DNA of 64,000 nt from the NCBI GenBank assembly GCA_903907075.1, contig CAIVMQ010000067.1:62001-126000 (forward strand), written 5' to 3'. Shown piece by piece: positions 1-8,821 of this stretch. How positions within the stretch are numbered: position 1 is the stretch's first letter; the number at the start of each line of letters is the position of its first letter. A program made the translations under genes and the position numbers. The notes below the pieces were generated by a model. The model did no database searches. It was not told where the DNA came from and saw only the letters and a program-made list of their open reading frames with translations. This stretch comes from an uncultured Bacteroidia bacterium. GTDB lineage: Bacteria; Bacteroidota; Bacteroidia; Bacteroidales; Prolixibacteraceae.

Positions 1-18
1 AATTATCTTTTTTTAAAG

Positions 19-2382
19 ATGATAGGCCTAGTTGGTTCACTATTTATTTCTCTTTGCTTCTCATCAGTGTATGGACAGACAATCTATAATGCTGCCAACG
101 AGCTTATTGAGGCGAAGATGGGTGTTGAACGGGTGGCAAGATATTACCTTCCTGCTTATTACTCTAGAGCCAATTCGAATAAGGATATCCGATGGGTACA
201 AATTGATCTGGGCAAAGAGAAGAAGATAAGTGCCATAAAACTTCTTCCCGGAGCTCAGGGTTGGGGAGCGGCATCCGGAGGATTCCCATCCCACTTTAAG
301 CTTGAAATTTCTAATGATGAAGATTTTAGGCATTCGATACTGTATGAGGACTGGACGCTAAAAGAGGAATTTCCAAATCCTGAAGATGCCGTCTGCACCT
401 TTGCTTCAAAGGAGGTTTCGGGGAGGTATGTCAGGCTAACGGCCACCACGCTGCGTGATAATAAGCTGGCAATGACTAAGATCAGTGTCCTTTCGGATGG
501 TAAAGATATTGCCCAGGGGTGCAGTGCTTCTGAATCAAATCCTAATAAAGAGTCTAATATAGAATTACTTACACGTACACCTCGTCCGCAGGGTGAATAT
601 GTAGTGACCAATAATCCGGCTAACGTGATGGCTAGTGATCGCTGGAAACCTGTTGCCTATGGTGCTGAATCTCCAATGGGTGGTGTAACGCTGGGTGAGG
701 GACTATTTAAAACTACGATGGAGAACAATATCAGTTATCTGATGAACTCGTTTACCTTCGATCAGCTGGTGCGTAATTTTCGTGTGAAGGGTGGGTTTCC
801 GGTTGAGCCTCTTGAGGAGCGGTTTAAAAATATGTGGTTTCAAATCCTTCCGGGCTCTGAGGCGGCTCGATTCTTAACCGGAGCGGGCACTACGCTACGC
901 TGGAGAGAAGATACCGCTTTGCGCAAACGCATGGATGATATCGTGGATGTTATTGACCAATGCAAGGAGCCCGATGGTTACCTGATGGCATTTCCAAAAC
1001 ATACCATGTTTGATCATGAGAATGGCGCCTATACCCGTTCATGGGTCTCGCAAGGACTTATCGAGGCGGGATATGCGGGAAATAAAAAAGCCTTTCCACT
1101 CCTTCGTGGATTCTACGACTGGTTCGATAAGTGTGAATATCTTCCCGAAATGTTGAGGCGCGTAAGACAGGGGACACAAGGAATAATCCCAATTACCAGA
1201 ACCTACTTCTCTCCGGTTGGTAAACCCAAAGATATTCAGGTCGTTCAACAGTATTTTCAGGAGAACTATTGGATGGAGCAGCTGGCAAAGCGTGATCCCC
1301 AGGCTATATGGTTATATCCCTATGATCGACCTCATAACTATCTGGTTACCGGCATCGAGCCTTATCTGGATATGTACCGCGCGACTGGTGCCAAAAAATA
1401 CCTTGACGCCTCTAAAGGCGGGTGGGATCTCTACCACGATAGCTGGGAGCATATTGGCGGTTCATTGGCTATTAACGAAGGAACCTTTCTCTATGAGCCA
1501 AAATCAAATTATCTGACACACGAGACTGGCGAGCTTTGTGGTAACTCTTTCTGGATTAAGCTTAATCAACGCTTTCATTTATTGTATCCAACAGAAGAGA
1601 AATATGTTGCAGAGATTGAAAAGTCAATTTATAATGTGGCCATAGCCAATCAGTATGGGCAAGAGGGGATTCGTTACTTTGCAAAACTCGTCGATCGGAA
1701 ATATGGCGACCATTCCCCCAACTCACATCACTGTATGAATACCTGTTGTGAAGGTCAAGGAACTCGTGTGTTTGGCTCGCTACCCGAATATATCTTCTCC
1801 ATTGCTACCGATGGAATATATGTCGACTTATTCGCTGCCGCTGAAATAAAATATTCTGTTCAACAAGGGTCCGTGCAACTAAAAATGGAAACTCAGTTTC
1901 CGTATGATCCAAAAGTAACTATTGGTGTATCTGCGAATCAGCCGATACAGCAAAAAATACGAATTCGCGTGCCTGCCTGGGCATCAGAAAATATGCCGCT
2001 ACTGGTTAATAATAACCTCGTGGGTAGTGGAAAGCCCGGGACATATTTTGAGATTGAGAGGGTCTGGGAAAATGGAGATCGTATCTCTTTTACCCTCCCA
2101 ATGGATTTTAAGGTTACCAAATATACAGGGCTCGAAAAAGGGTTTGAACAAGATCATTATGCCCTCGAATACGGACCACTTTTAATGGCTATGGTAGGGG
2201 TGAAGGGGAAAAAGTCTGATTTTGGCGTTAAAGCGACTGCCGGGAATATGAAGAATCTCCTTGTCCCGGTTCCGGGGAAACCACTCCATTTCTCAATTAA
2301 GGGGGATAGTGAATTTGAATACTGGTCATACTTTGAAGTTCAGGAGGAGCCATTCTCATGCTTTCCTGAGTTCTTTCAGTGA
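19..2382 (+). CDS. GH127/DUF1680 family glycoside hydrolase with N-terminal discoidin-like domain
   Basis: Secreted enzyme of the GH127 (DUF1680) group, whose characterised members are beta-L-arabinofuranosidases with a zinc-bound cysteine nucleophile. Residues 1-20 form a signal peptide. Residues ~20-165 look like an F5/8 type C (discoidin) carbohydrate-binding domain (VQIDLGKEKKISAIKLLP). The DUF1680 barrel fills ~200-780. Family zinc/nucleophile residues are visible: Glu505-x-Cys507 in ETGELCG and Cys576-Cys577 in NTCCEGQGTR. The frame stays open to the window edge, so the start could lie upstream, but the signal peptide supports this ATG. The linkage specificity cannot be read from sequence; several DUF1680 proteins have other activities. 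The next gene follows after 140 nt on the same strand and may be co-transcribed. Confidence 0.85.
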   Translation: MIGLVGSLFISLCFSSVYGQTIYNAANELIEAKMGVERVARYYLPAYYSRANSNKDIRWVQIDLGKEKKISAIKLLPGAQGWGAASGGFPSHFKLEISNDEDFRHSILYEDWTLKEEFPNPEDAVCTFASKEVSGRYVRLTATTLRDNKLAMTKISVLSDGKDIAQGCSASESNPNKESNIELLTRTPRPQGEYVVTNNPANVMASDRWKPVAYGAESPMGGVTLGEGLFKTTMENNISYLMNSFTFDQLVRNFRVKGGFPVEPLEERFKNMWFQILPGSEAARFLTGAGTTLRWREDTALRKRMDDIVDVIDQCKEPDGYLMAFPKHTMFDHENGAYTRSWVSQGLIEAGYAGNKKAFPLLRGFYDWFDKCEYLPEMLRRVRQGTQGIIPITRTYFSPVGKPKDIQVVQQYFQENYWMEQLAKRDPQAIWLYPYDRPHNYLVTGIEPYLDMYRATGAKKYLDASKGGWDLYHDSWEHIGGSLAINEGTFLYEPKSNYLTHETGELCGNSFWIKLNQRFHLLYPTEEKYVAEIEKSIYNVAIANQYGQEGIRYFAKLVDRKYGDHSPNSHHCMNTCCEGQGTRVFGSLPEYIFSIATDGIYVDLFAAAEIKYSVQQGSVQLKMETQFPYDPKVTIGVSANQPIQQKIRIRVPAWASENMPLLVNNNLVGSGKPGTYFEIERVWENGDRISFTLPMDFKVTKYTGLEKGFEQDHYALEYGPLLMAMVGVKGKKSDFGVKATAGNMKNLLVPVPGKPLHFSIKGDSEFEYWSYFEVQEEPFSCFPEFFQ

Positions 2383-2522
2383 GAAATTTTATCGGGTTAG
2401 TCCTTATGATCCTATTTTATTCGGGGTAAAACTCGGTTTCCTAAGTTGCATGGGTTTGGGATGCCACATTTAATCAGATTGATGAGGAGTTTAAATTTAA
2501 ATATTACCTAATAGCTTTAACG

Positions 2523-5045
2523 ATGAGACTGAAAGATCTTCTGGCAGCAGCTACTTTTTTCATTGCATTTGCACAAACTCAAGGACAAGAACGGTTTGAG
2601 TTGAAAGTTGGCCCTCAGCCTGACGGGAGCATTCTCGTCCCTTCCAACCAATTGTTGCGCCCTGCAGGTTCTCAGATCTATATGCCCGGCCGCCCCGTTG
2701 ACATAGACCTGATTTCAAACGGTAGGCTATTACTGGTAAAGAATATGAGATCACTTGATCTCATAGATCTCAAGAATAATACGATTATTCAGTCACTTCC
2801 GATTGATAAGGGTGGCTCCTCATTTACGGGTATCTGTAGTTCAAAAGAGAATCGTTCCATTTATCTTTCCGAAGGTTCCACGAAGGTTTTGGTAGCTCAT
2901 TACGATAAAAAGAATACACTAAGCTGGGATAAACCACTAATTATGCCTAATCCGGCGATAGGTGGCGATCCCGGTCCTGGCGGCCTAGCGCTGAATGGTA
3001 AAGGTGATCGGTTACTTGTGACCCTAACCCGCAATAATTCTGTCGCCACAGTTAGCCTCGGAAATAATGCCATCACCGAGATTCCTGTTGGGATGGCTCC
3101 TTATGACATACTATTCGCCAATGATTCAAAGGCTTATGTAACCAACTGGGGCGGGAGAAAACCTCTTCCTGGGGAATCGTCCTATAATTCATCAGGAAGT
3201 CAGGTTCTTGTTGATCCGAAAACAGGTGTTGCCTGTAGCGGTACCGTTTCTGTGCTCGATCTAAATCAGAACAAAGCAATTAAAGAGATCAATGTAGGAT
3301 TGCACCCTTCGGGAATGATATTTAGTCCGGACCACTCTTTACTATATGTGGCTTGCTCGAACAGCGATATGATCTATGTGATCGATACCCGCACAGATAT
3401 GGTTAAGAGTGAGATATCTGTCCATTTATCGAGTGAGACTCTTTTTGGCAGTGCCCCTAATGCATTGGCTGTGTCACCTGATGGGAAATATCTCTATGTT
3501 GCCAATGGCACTGAAAATGCAATTTGCGTTATCGAGACAGGGTCAATAAACCGGATTGTGGGATATATTCCCACCGGATGGTACCCGGGATCTGTAAGCA
3601 TAAATAAAACAGGGACTGAACTGTATGTAGCTAATGTAAAAGGTTCAGGGTCTAGAAATAAAGGGGCCGGCAGAGGAGGATATAATTCACACGACCATAT
3701 GGGGAGCATTTCGATTATTCCCGTTCCTTTACCGAGTGAGCTTTTAAAGATGACAGCTATCGTGATGAATAATAACTCACCATCTAAAATGTTCACCAAA
3801 CAAGTTGCGTGTGAGATAAAACAGAAGGTGGCAATACCCCAAATTCAAGGACAACACTCACCGATTAAACATGTCGTCTACATCATTAAGGAGAACAGAA
3901 CCTACGATCAAGTCTTTGGTGATTTAAAGCAAGGGAATGGAGATACTTCGCTTGTCCATTTTGGTCGTGAGATAACCCCCAATCATCATAAGCTTGCTGA
4001 GAGTTTTGTATTGATGGATAATTTCTATTGCAGTGGCGTGTTAAGTGCTGATGGTCATCAATGGGCTGATGAAGCGTATGTTACTGATTACCTCGAAAAA
4101 TCGTTTGGTGATTTTGCCCGCAGTTATCCCTACGATGGCGATGATGCGTTGGCCTATGCCAAGTCGGGATTTATCTGGGATAATGTGCTCCGAAATGGGT
4201 TGACATTTCGAAACTATGGCGAATTTGTTGATGCCAAAATAGAGCCTGCTACAGCGACTTATTCCGATATCCTGAGTGATTTTCAGCATGGTACGAAGAA
4301 AGTATCCATCAAGGCAAAAGCTAATGTGGCGCAGATAGTACCTTATACATCCCCAACCTTTATCGGATTTCCTATTAATGTTCCCGATGTTTACCGCGCA
4401 GCTGAGTTTATTAAGGAGCTTCATGAATTTGAGAAAGGGGATAATTTTCCGAATTTTGTGATCATGCTCCTGCCGAGCGATCATACCTCGGGAACAAGGC
4501 CCGGATTGCCAACACCGCGCTCTGCAGTCGCCGATAATGATCTCGCGCTGGGTCAGATAGTCGAAGCAATTTCGACGAGTAAATTCTGGAAAGAGACCTC
4601 CATTTTTGTCACGGAGGATGATCCTCAGGCAGGCCTCGATCATGTTGATGGACACCGCACAGTGGGATTGGTAATTAGTCCGTACACAAAACATAAAGAG
4701 GTAGTGTCGACCTATTATTCTCAGATTAATATGGTGCGTACGATGGAGAATATATTGGGTTTGCCTCCAATGAATCAGTTAGATAATGCGGCTGAGCCAA
4801 TGTCTGAATGTTTCTCTGATGTCCCTGATTTCACCCCCTATAAAGCCGAGAAGAGCAATGTGCCACTCGATGAATTGAATCCTCCCCTCGAAGGGTTATC
4901 CGGGAAACAGCTGTCGTGGGCCAAAAAGTCGTTAGAGCAAGATCTGGATGACTATGATCGTATTGATGAAGATACCTTTAACCGAATAATCTGGCATGCT
5001 ATGAAAGGGTACGATCGCCCTTATCCCGAGTTCTCATTGAAATAA
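2523..5045 (+). CDS. YncE-like beta-propeller fused to alkaline-phosphatase-superfamily phosphoesterase
   Basis: Exported bifunctional protein: signal peptide (residues 1-22, ending near QTQGQ), a YncE/SMP-30-like seven-bladed propeller at ~60-420 with repeated blade motifs (ALAVSPDGKYLYVANGTENA, GLHPSGMIFSPDHSLLYVA), then a phosphoesterase-family domain (PF04185-like) at ~450-800. The phosphoesterase shows the ENRTYDQVFG motif at Glu457 and DHVDGHRT at Asp706-His710, both typical of this metal-dependent phosphatase/phospholipase family. This architecture is common in Bacteroidota and Acidobacteria, with no settled substrate. It follows the GH127 gene in the same direction, so it may remove phosphate from a glycan or lipid handled there. 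The domain call is firm; the substrate is unknown. Confidence 0.85.
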   Translation: MRLKDLLAAATFFIAFAQTQGQERFELKVGPQPDGSILVPSNQLLRPAGSQIYMPGRPVDIDLISNGRLLLVKNMRSLDLIDLKNNTIIQSLPIDKGGSSFTGICSSKENRSIYLSEGSTKVLVAHYDKKNTLSWDKPLIMPNPAIGGDPGPGGLALNGKGDRLLVTLTRNNSVATVSLGNNAITEIPVGMAPYDILFANDSKAYVTNWGGRKPLPGESSYNSSGSQVLVDPKTGVACSGTVSVLDLNQNKAIKEINVGLHPSGMIFSPDHSLLYVACSNSDMIYVIDTRTDMVKSEISVHLSSETLFGSAPNALAVSPDGKYLYVANGTENAICVIETGSINRIVGYIPTGWYPGSVSINKTGTELYVANVKGSGSRNKGAGRGGYNSHDHMGSISIIPVPLPSELLKMTAIVMNNNSPSKMFTKQVACEIKQKVAIPQIQGQHSPIKHVVYIIKENRTYDQVFGDLKQGNGDTSLVHFGREITPNHHKLAESFVLMDNFYCSGVLSADGHQWADEAYVTDYLEKSFGDFARSYPYDGDDALAYAKSGFIWDNVLRNGLTFRNYGEFVDAKIEPATATYSDILSDFQHGTKKVSIKAKANVAQIVPYTSPTFIGFPINVPDVYRAAEFIKELHEFEKGDNFPNFVIMLLPSDHTSGTRPGLPTPRSAVADNDLALGQIVEAISTSKFWKETSIFVTEDDPQAGLDHVDGHRTVGLVISPYTKHKEVVSTYYSQINMVRTMENILGLPPMNQLDNAAEPMSECFSDVPDFTPYKAEKSNVPLDELNPPLEGLSGKQLSWAKKSLEQDLDDYDRIDEDTFNRIIWHAMKGYDRPYPEFSLK

Positions 5046-5190
5046 TGGAGGCTATCGATCGGATTGTCACTAAGCGAATTAGCCGATAATGGAAGGATTA
5101 ATCTCCACGAAGCAAAGTAATAAAACAAAATAAACGATCACGAACACAAAAGGTAATAATTGCATGTATTGGCTATTATGTTCGGCTTTA

Positions 5191-5484
5191 TTATATTTTA
5201 TTTTTTAAATCCATGCTTCCATGAAGTATTCTTATGACTTCAATTTCCGTATTTGAAAGTTTCAGGTAGAAAATTAGATGTTCATTTGATTTATATCCTA
5301 AAAGATTTTCGGTAACAATATCGTATTTTTTACCCAAGTCCGGATTTTCGGCTATTTCTTCACAGGAACTTAAAAGCATTAAATAATATTTTTCAGCTTG
5401 CTTTTCAGACCATTCTTCAAAGGTATAACTGTAAATTTCAGCTAAATCTTCAATGGCCTTATTTGTCAAATGGTATTTAGCCAT
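5191..5484 (-). CDS. parE: RelE/ParE-family toxin
   Basis: Ninety-seven-residue plasmid-stabilisation toxin. It has the ParE layout: an N-terminal helical hairpin (AIEDLAEIYSYTFEEWSEKQA), a central strand region (LLGYKSNEHLIFYL) and the C-terminal signature VIRILHGSMDLKN, close to the family consensus RILHxxMD. ParE toxins poison DNA gyrase. The start codon overlaps the end of the antitoxin gene by 8 nt, as expected for translational coupling in a type II module. No other mobile gene flanks it, so it may be a solitary chromosomal module between glycan genes. The family is clear; RelE-like mRNA cleavage rather than gyrase poisoning cannot be excluded. Confidence 0.88.
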   Translation of the reverse strand: MAKYHLTNKAIEDLAEIYSYTFEEWSEKQAEKYYLMLLSSCEEIAENPDLGKKYDIVTENLLGYKSNEHLIFYLKLSNTEIEVIRILHGSMDLKNKI

Positions 5485-5725
5485 TCGATTTTTTTTCTTT
5501 TAAACTTTCAAGATGTTTTTTGGGATCGAAGTTTTCAATTCGACCACTATTAATTCCTTCTTGAATGGCATCTTTTAAAACCAATAAACGACTTTCTTCC
5601 TCTTCCAATAGACGTAATCCAGCTCTAACAACTTCACTGGCATTTGTAAATCTACCTTTTGAAAGACTATTTTCTATAAAGCTTTCAAAATGATTGCCTA
5701 AAGATATTGATGTGTTTTTTCCCAT
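5477..5725 (-). CDS. parD: ParD-like ribbon-helix-helix antitoxin
   Basis: Eighty-two-residue antitoxin upstream of and overlapping the toxin gene. The N-terminus (TSISLGNHFESFIENSLSKG) fits a ribbon-helix-helix DNA-binding domain. It is followed by the ParD/CopG signature RFTNASEVVRAGLRLLEEEE and a charged, probably disordered tail that would wrap the toxin. ParD proteins bind an operator overlapping their own promoter. A perfect 10-bp palindrome starts 12 nt before the start codon, and a second inverted repeat lies just beyond it. This supports autoregulation of a two-gene operon. Confidence 0.9.
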   Translation of the reverse strand: MGKNTSISLGNHFESFIENSLSKGRFTNASEVVRAGLRLLEEEESRLLVLKDAIQEGINSGRIENFDPKKHLESLKEKKSNG

Positions 5726-5736
5726 AGTTCGTTAAA

Positions 5737-5765
5737 TTACATGTAAAGTTACCTATTTTTGGTAA
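5737..5765 (-). promoter_or_regulatory. Candidate parDE operator/promoter
   Basis: Two adjacent inverted repeats sit just upstream of parD: the perfect palindrome TTACATGTAA (5737-5746) and TTACC-7nt-GGTAA (5749-5765). On the minus strand TAACTTTA, between them, matches seven of eight positions of the Bacteroidota -7 consensus TAnnTTTG. Operator and promoter would overlap, as usual for type II antitoxin autorepression. This is pattern-based only. Confidence 0.5.
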
Positions 5766-6041
5766 TGCTATATGTATTTCGGCGATGATTCTTATAATTT
5801 CCATATTATAATTTCATATCCTTAGAATTAATTATCGATCTTACTCGTCTTGCCTTTTTATGGTCCCTGGTTTTACAACGAGGGATGGGTTATCTGAACA
5901 GTCAATGATTACTTTGGGCGGATCGCTGAATTAGATTTAAGTTAACGCTGTTATTTGCTATCGAACAGAGACAAGATATTTAGTAAATCCAAGTCGATAA
6001 TTCCTATCGCAGAAATTCACAGCAATACAATAGGATGAAAT
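5766..6041. other. Intergenic stretch without recognisable gene
   Basis: AT-rich sequence between the antitoxin promoter and the DUF5703 gene stop. I see no convincing ORF, RNA gene, terminator hairpin or repeat. A 24-codon plus-strand frame near 5860-5930 has no recognisable features. Confidence 0.5.
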
Positions 6042-8408
6042 TTATTTTACCGGTTTCCACCCTTTTGCGAGATGAATATCTTTCATCCTCGATTCTGGGA
6101 TGACTTTGAGTGAGACTAATTGCCCGTCTTTTATAACCCCTTCGACCGTTGTATTTAGCATCGCATGCAGCTTGAAATTGACATTCCAGTTTTTAGGCCA
6201 GGCGGGGAGGAGGAGGATTTTTCCGTTATCTTCCTGGATCAGCATCCGCTGAAACGCCGTGGAACCTGAACCAAACTGGTCAAAGTCGGGGCATGAATCG
6301 GGGCCCTCTCGGCCAAAGAGAGGAAAGCGGACCATCGTTGAGGCGATCCGAAACCGGCGAACCAGTCCGTCGGCCGCTTCCTGGGCATTTCCCGCATAGG
6401 CCCAGTCGATCTGATCCTGTGTCCAGCATCCGCCACCCATGGCATCTTTAAGGCTGCGATGTTCCATCGTCCGGTTTACAATGCTGTCTGTTCCGTTAAT
6501 AACGCCAAAGCAGCGGAAGGGAAATACGGGATAGAGCTCCCCATTTTCTGCATTCTCGCGTTTCTCCCATTTATCGGCCGGGGCAATGGCTACATGACCA
6601 TCGATAATCTGCAAGGGAACTGGAGGAATCTCGCTGCGGAATTTTCTCCACTTTTTTTGATCTTCAGCCGTGCCCGCTTTCATTCCAAGTAACTGATCGA
6701 GGCAAAACCGTAAACCGGCAATATCTGGTGAAGGGTTTATGGCTATCCACCACGTCTCGACAACCTGTGCAGGTTCAAGACGGAGCTTGCCGTTAGTTTC
6801 ACGAGGATAGTGCTTATCGAAGAAGAGTAATACCTCACGGGCAAAGGGTAACATCACTTTATCACTGAACCCAAGGTCACCAGTATTATTTACTTGATCG
6901 CACATCATGGCAAGGATTTCGAGGCCGCAAGTGAAATAGTAATCGTGGTACCATCCCACATATTTTTCACCGGGTTTAGTCCTGGGAGGAAGACCCTCGT
7001 TTCCGCAATCATGCTCCGCGCCGTCAGGTTCAATATTTTCGCGGTAATAAGCTCCTTCATGACCAAACCACGCTTTTGTAATGGCCTTTCTGACCCCAAG
7101 CAGGTTAGAGTAATAGTTGAAAAATGGTTTCATCAGATCGTTATCGCCACTTGCCAGGAGTGGCCAATAGAGAAGCCGTTGATTTTGAAATGTATATCTG
7201 CGTCCCCATAACCGGTCATCCTCGTGGGTGAGCCACGAACCATCTTTTTGCGGGATCATACCTGTTCGGTTTTTCAAATCCTGCTCCTTAAATTTCAGCT
7301 GCTGCGTAAATAATCCACCATTGAACTTAGTCTGCACTTTACCTCTGCTTTGGCAAGCCATAAGAAAGCGGAAAACGTTGTAGCTCTGAGAAGTCAGTGC
7401 AGCGCCATCTTCCTCATCACGGACACCTTCACTGTTAGCTTCCCCTTTTAGTACTTCTCGTTTTGCTTCCGGAAGGGTATTGTCTGTGGCAATGATCCAG
7501 CTGCGGTTCCAGAATTCCGACCACCAGCCGGTGTGTTCACTCCACTCTTTTTTTACATCACAGGCACGCGCTGCCTGATGTTCAATGGCGCTGATCCATT
7601 TAGCCGGCTCGGGCGTTTGCATCGTGAGTGCATGAATGCGCACATCGAAGGTCTTTCCTTTGCCCGTAAGAGCCCCATGAAACAAAGAGAGCTGAGGGCT
7701 TTCAAGCAAATTACCAAATGTGTTAAATCGGAATGGGTCAGGGAATTTTGGAGTCATCTGTTCAATGCCATAATAGTTCAGATCGTCTTCATAAATACTC
7801 CGGTCGCCAACCGGAAAGTACCAGAGAATTTTGCCTTTCCTTTCCATTTTTACATCCTGTGCTGGTTCACCTGCCGCCGCAGGGTAGAATTTTATGCCGT
7901 TAAATTCAGCCAGGTTGAAGACTGTACAGTCAATCCGTTTCCATAAGTCGGGTTTTAAAGTTACGGAGATCTCTGTAGGAGAAGAGATTTCTGTATGAAA
8001 AATAGGGCGGTTGGCGTCTGCCCAGATCCGGATGGATACCCCATCAGCTTCGATGCGGATTGAACCGGTTGCCATGTCAAGAGTCTGTTTGAATGGCATT
8101 CCAGTTTTGAACGGATTAGGATTCAGTGAGATGCGTACCCTGCCGGTTTTAAAGATATCGCCCAGATAGTTATAGGCATCGTTTTTTGCCAGAAGCAAAT
8201 AAAGGTCATCATTTTCAATCGCATAAACACCTGCGGCGATGTCTCCGTTTCCGATGGGCATCACGCCCGTGGCATCCTTTGATGGGGTGTTCCAAACAAC
8301 ATTGTAACGGCTAAGGGAAGACTTTATTTCGGTTGCTTGTGCCGTCCAAGTTTGAATGATTAAGGCTATAACAAGCAGTGCTTTCAATGAGGAAATAAGA
8401 GATTTCAT
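6042..8408 (-). CDS. DUF5703-domain, GH95-like (alpha/alpha)6 glycosidase
   Basis: Large secreted protein of the DUF5703 group, which resembles GH95 (alpha-L-fucosidase/galactosidase) in having an N-terminal beta-sandwich followed by a six-hairpin barrel. The first ATG of the frame is 33 nt upstream, but the internal ATG used here gives a clean signal peptide (MKSLISSLKALLVIALIIQT, cleavage near TAQA), so it is preferred; the product is 788 residues. The opening motif RYNVVWNTPSKDATGVMPIG followed by NGDIAAGVY is typical of DUF5703. The catalytic half lies around ETWWIAINPSPDIAGLRFCL and GGGCWTQDQIDWAY. The substrate is unknown. A gntP remnant and the GH30 gene lie upstream on the same strand. 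Confidence 0.75.
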   Translation of the reverse strand: MKSLISSLKALLVIALIIQTWTAQATEIKSSLSRYNVVWNTPSKDATGVMPIGNGDIAAGVYAIENDDLYLLLAKNDAYNYLGDIFKTGRVRISLNPNPFKTGMPFKQTLDMATGSIRIEADGVSIRIWADANRPIFHTEISSPTEISVTLKPDLWKRIDCTVFNLAEFNGIKFYPAAAGEPAQDVKMERKGKILWYFPVGDRSIYEDDLNYYGIEQMTPKFPDPFRFNTFGNLLESPQLSLFHGALTGKGKTFDVRIHALTMQTPEPAKWISAIEHQAARACDVKKEWSEHTGWWSEFWNRSWIIATDNTLPEAKREVLKGEANSEGVRDEEDGAALTSQSYNVFRFLMACQSRGKVQTKFNGGLFTQQLKFKEQDLKNRTGMIPQKDGSWLTHEDDRLWGRRYTFQNQRLLYWPLLASGDNDLMKPFFNYYSNLLGVRKAITKAWFGHEGAYYRENIEPDGAEHDCGNEGLPPRTKPGEKYVGWYHDYYFTCGLEILAMMCDQVNNTGDLGFSDKVMLPFAREVLLFFDKHYPRETNGKLRLEPAQVVETWWIAINPSPDIAGLRFCLDQLLGMKAGTAEDQKKWRKFRSEIPPVPLQIIDGHVAIAPADKWEKRENAENGELYPVFPFRCFGVINGTDSIVNRTMEHRSLKDAMGGGCWTQDQIDWAYAGNAQEAADGLVRRFRIASTMVRFPLFGREGPDSCPDFDQFGSGSTAFQRMLIQEDNGKILLLPAWPKNWNVNFKLHAMLNTTVEGVIKDGQLVSLKVIPESRMKDIHLAKGWKPVK

Positions 8409-8480
8409 AGGTTTAGTTTTAAGCCAAAGGTTAATTATCATGCTTATTCATTCAGATAAAGTCTATTTTACCAACACTAT

Positions 8481-8819
8481 TTAGGATAGAATCAGAGACA
8501 AAATCCATACTGCAGCAAAGGCTGTTATTCCCATCACTGCCGTAGTGGTAGTCCAGACCCGAAGTGTGGCTTTAATTTCCAGATCCGAAAACCGGGTCAC
8601 CACCCAGAAATAGGCATCGTCGGAATGTGAAATAACCATTGATCCGGCTCCCATAGCTAAGGTGGCTAACACAATGCCATTTTCGCTGTTTCGATTTAAA
8701 GCTGTAAGCATAGCAGCAATAATGGATGTCGTAGTCATAATGGATGCTGTTGAAGACCCTTGTGCTGTTTTAAAGAATACCGCAATCAAGAAAGGGACAC
8801 CTATTCCCAGGCCTTTCTG
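8481..8819 (-). pseudogene. 3' remnant of a GntP-family gluconate/sugar-acid permease
   Basis: About 112 codons match the C-terminal end of GntP-family H+ symporters, beginning QKGLGIGVPFLIAVFFKTAQ, continuing through GSSTASIMTTTSI and MGAGSMVISHSDDAYFWVVT, and ending WILSLILS at a normal stop. Members of the family are usually ~440 residues, so roughly the first three quarters are missing. Recognisable GntP sequence begins within a few bases of the GH30 stop codon. This suggests a deletion joined the end of the GH30 gene to the middle of gntP. The remaining frame has no internal stop, so the event may be recent. Without its N-terminal helices or an ATG it cannot make a working transporter. 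Confidence 0.8.
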
Positions 8820-8821
8820 TT

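Noticed and set aside
2261-2473. 70-codon frame overlapping the GH127 gene end
   Set aside because: It is a shadow in another frame; the GH127 frame ends in the expected family C-terminus (SCFPEFFQ).
4041-4694. 217-codon minus-strand frame opposite the phosphoesterase gene
   Set aside because: It lies fully inside a well-supported coding gene with clear domain motifs, and the antisense translation has no recognisable features.
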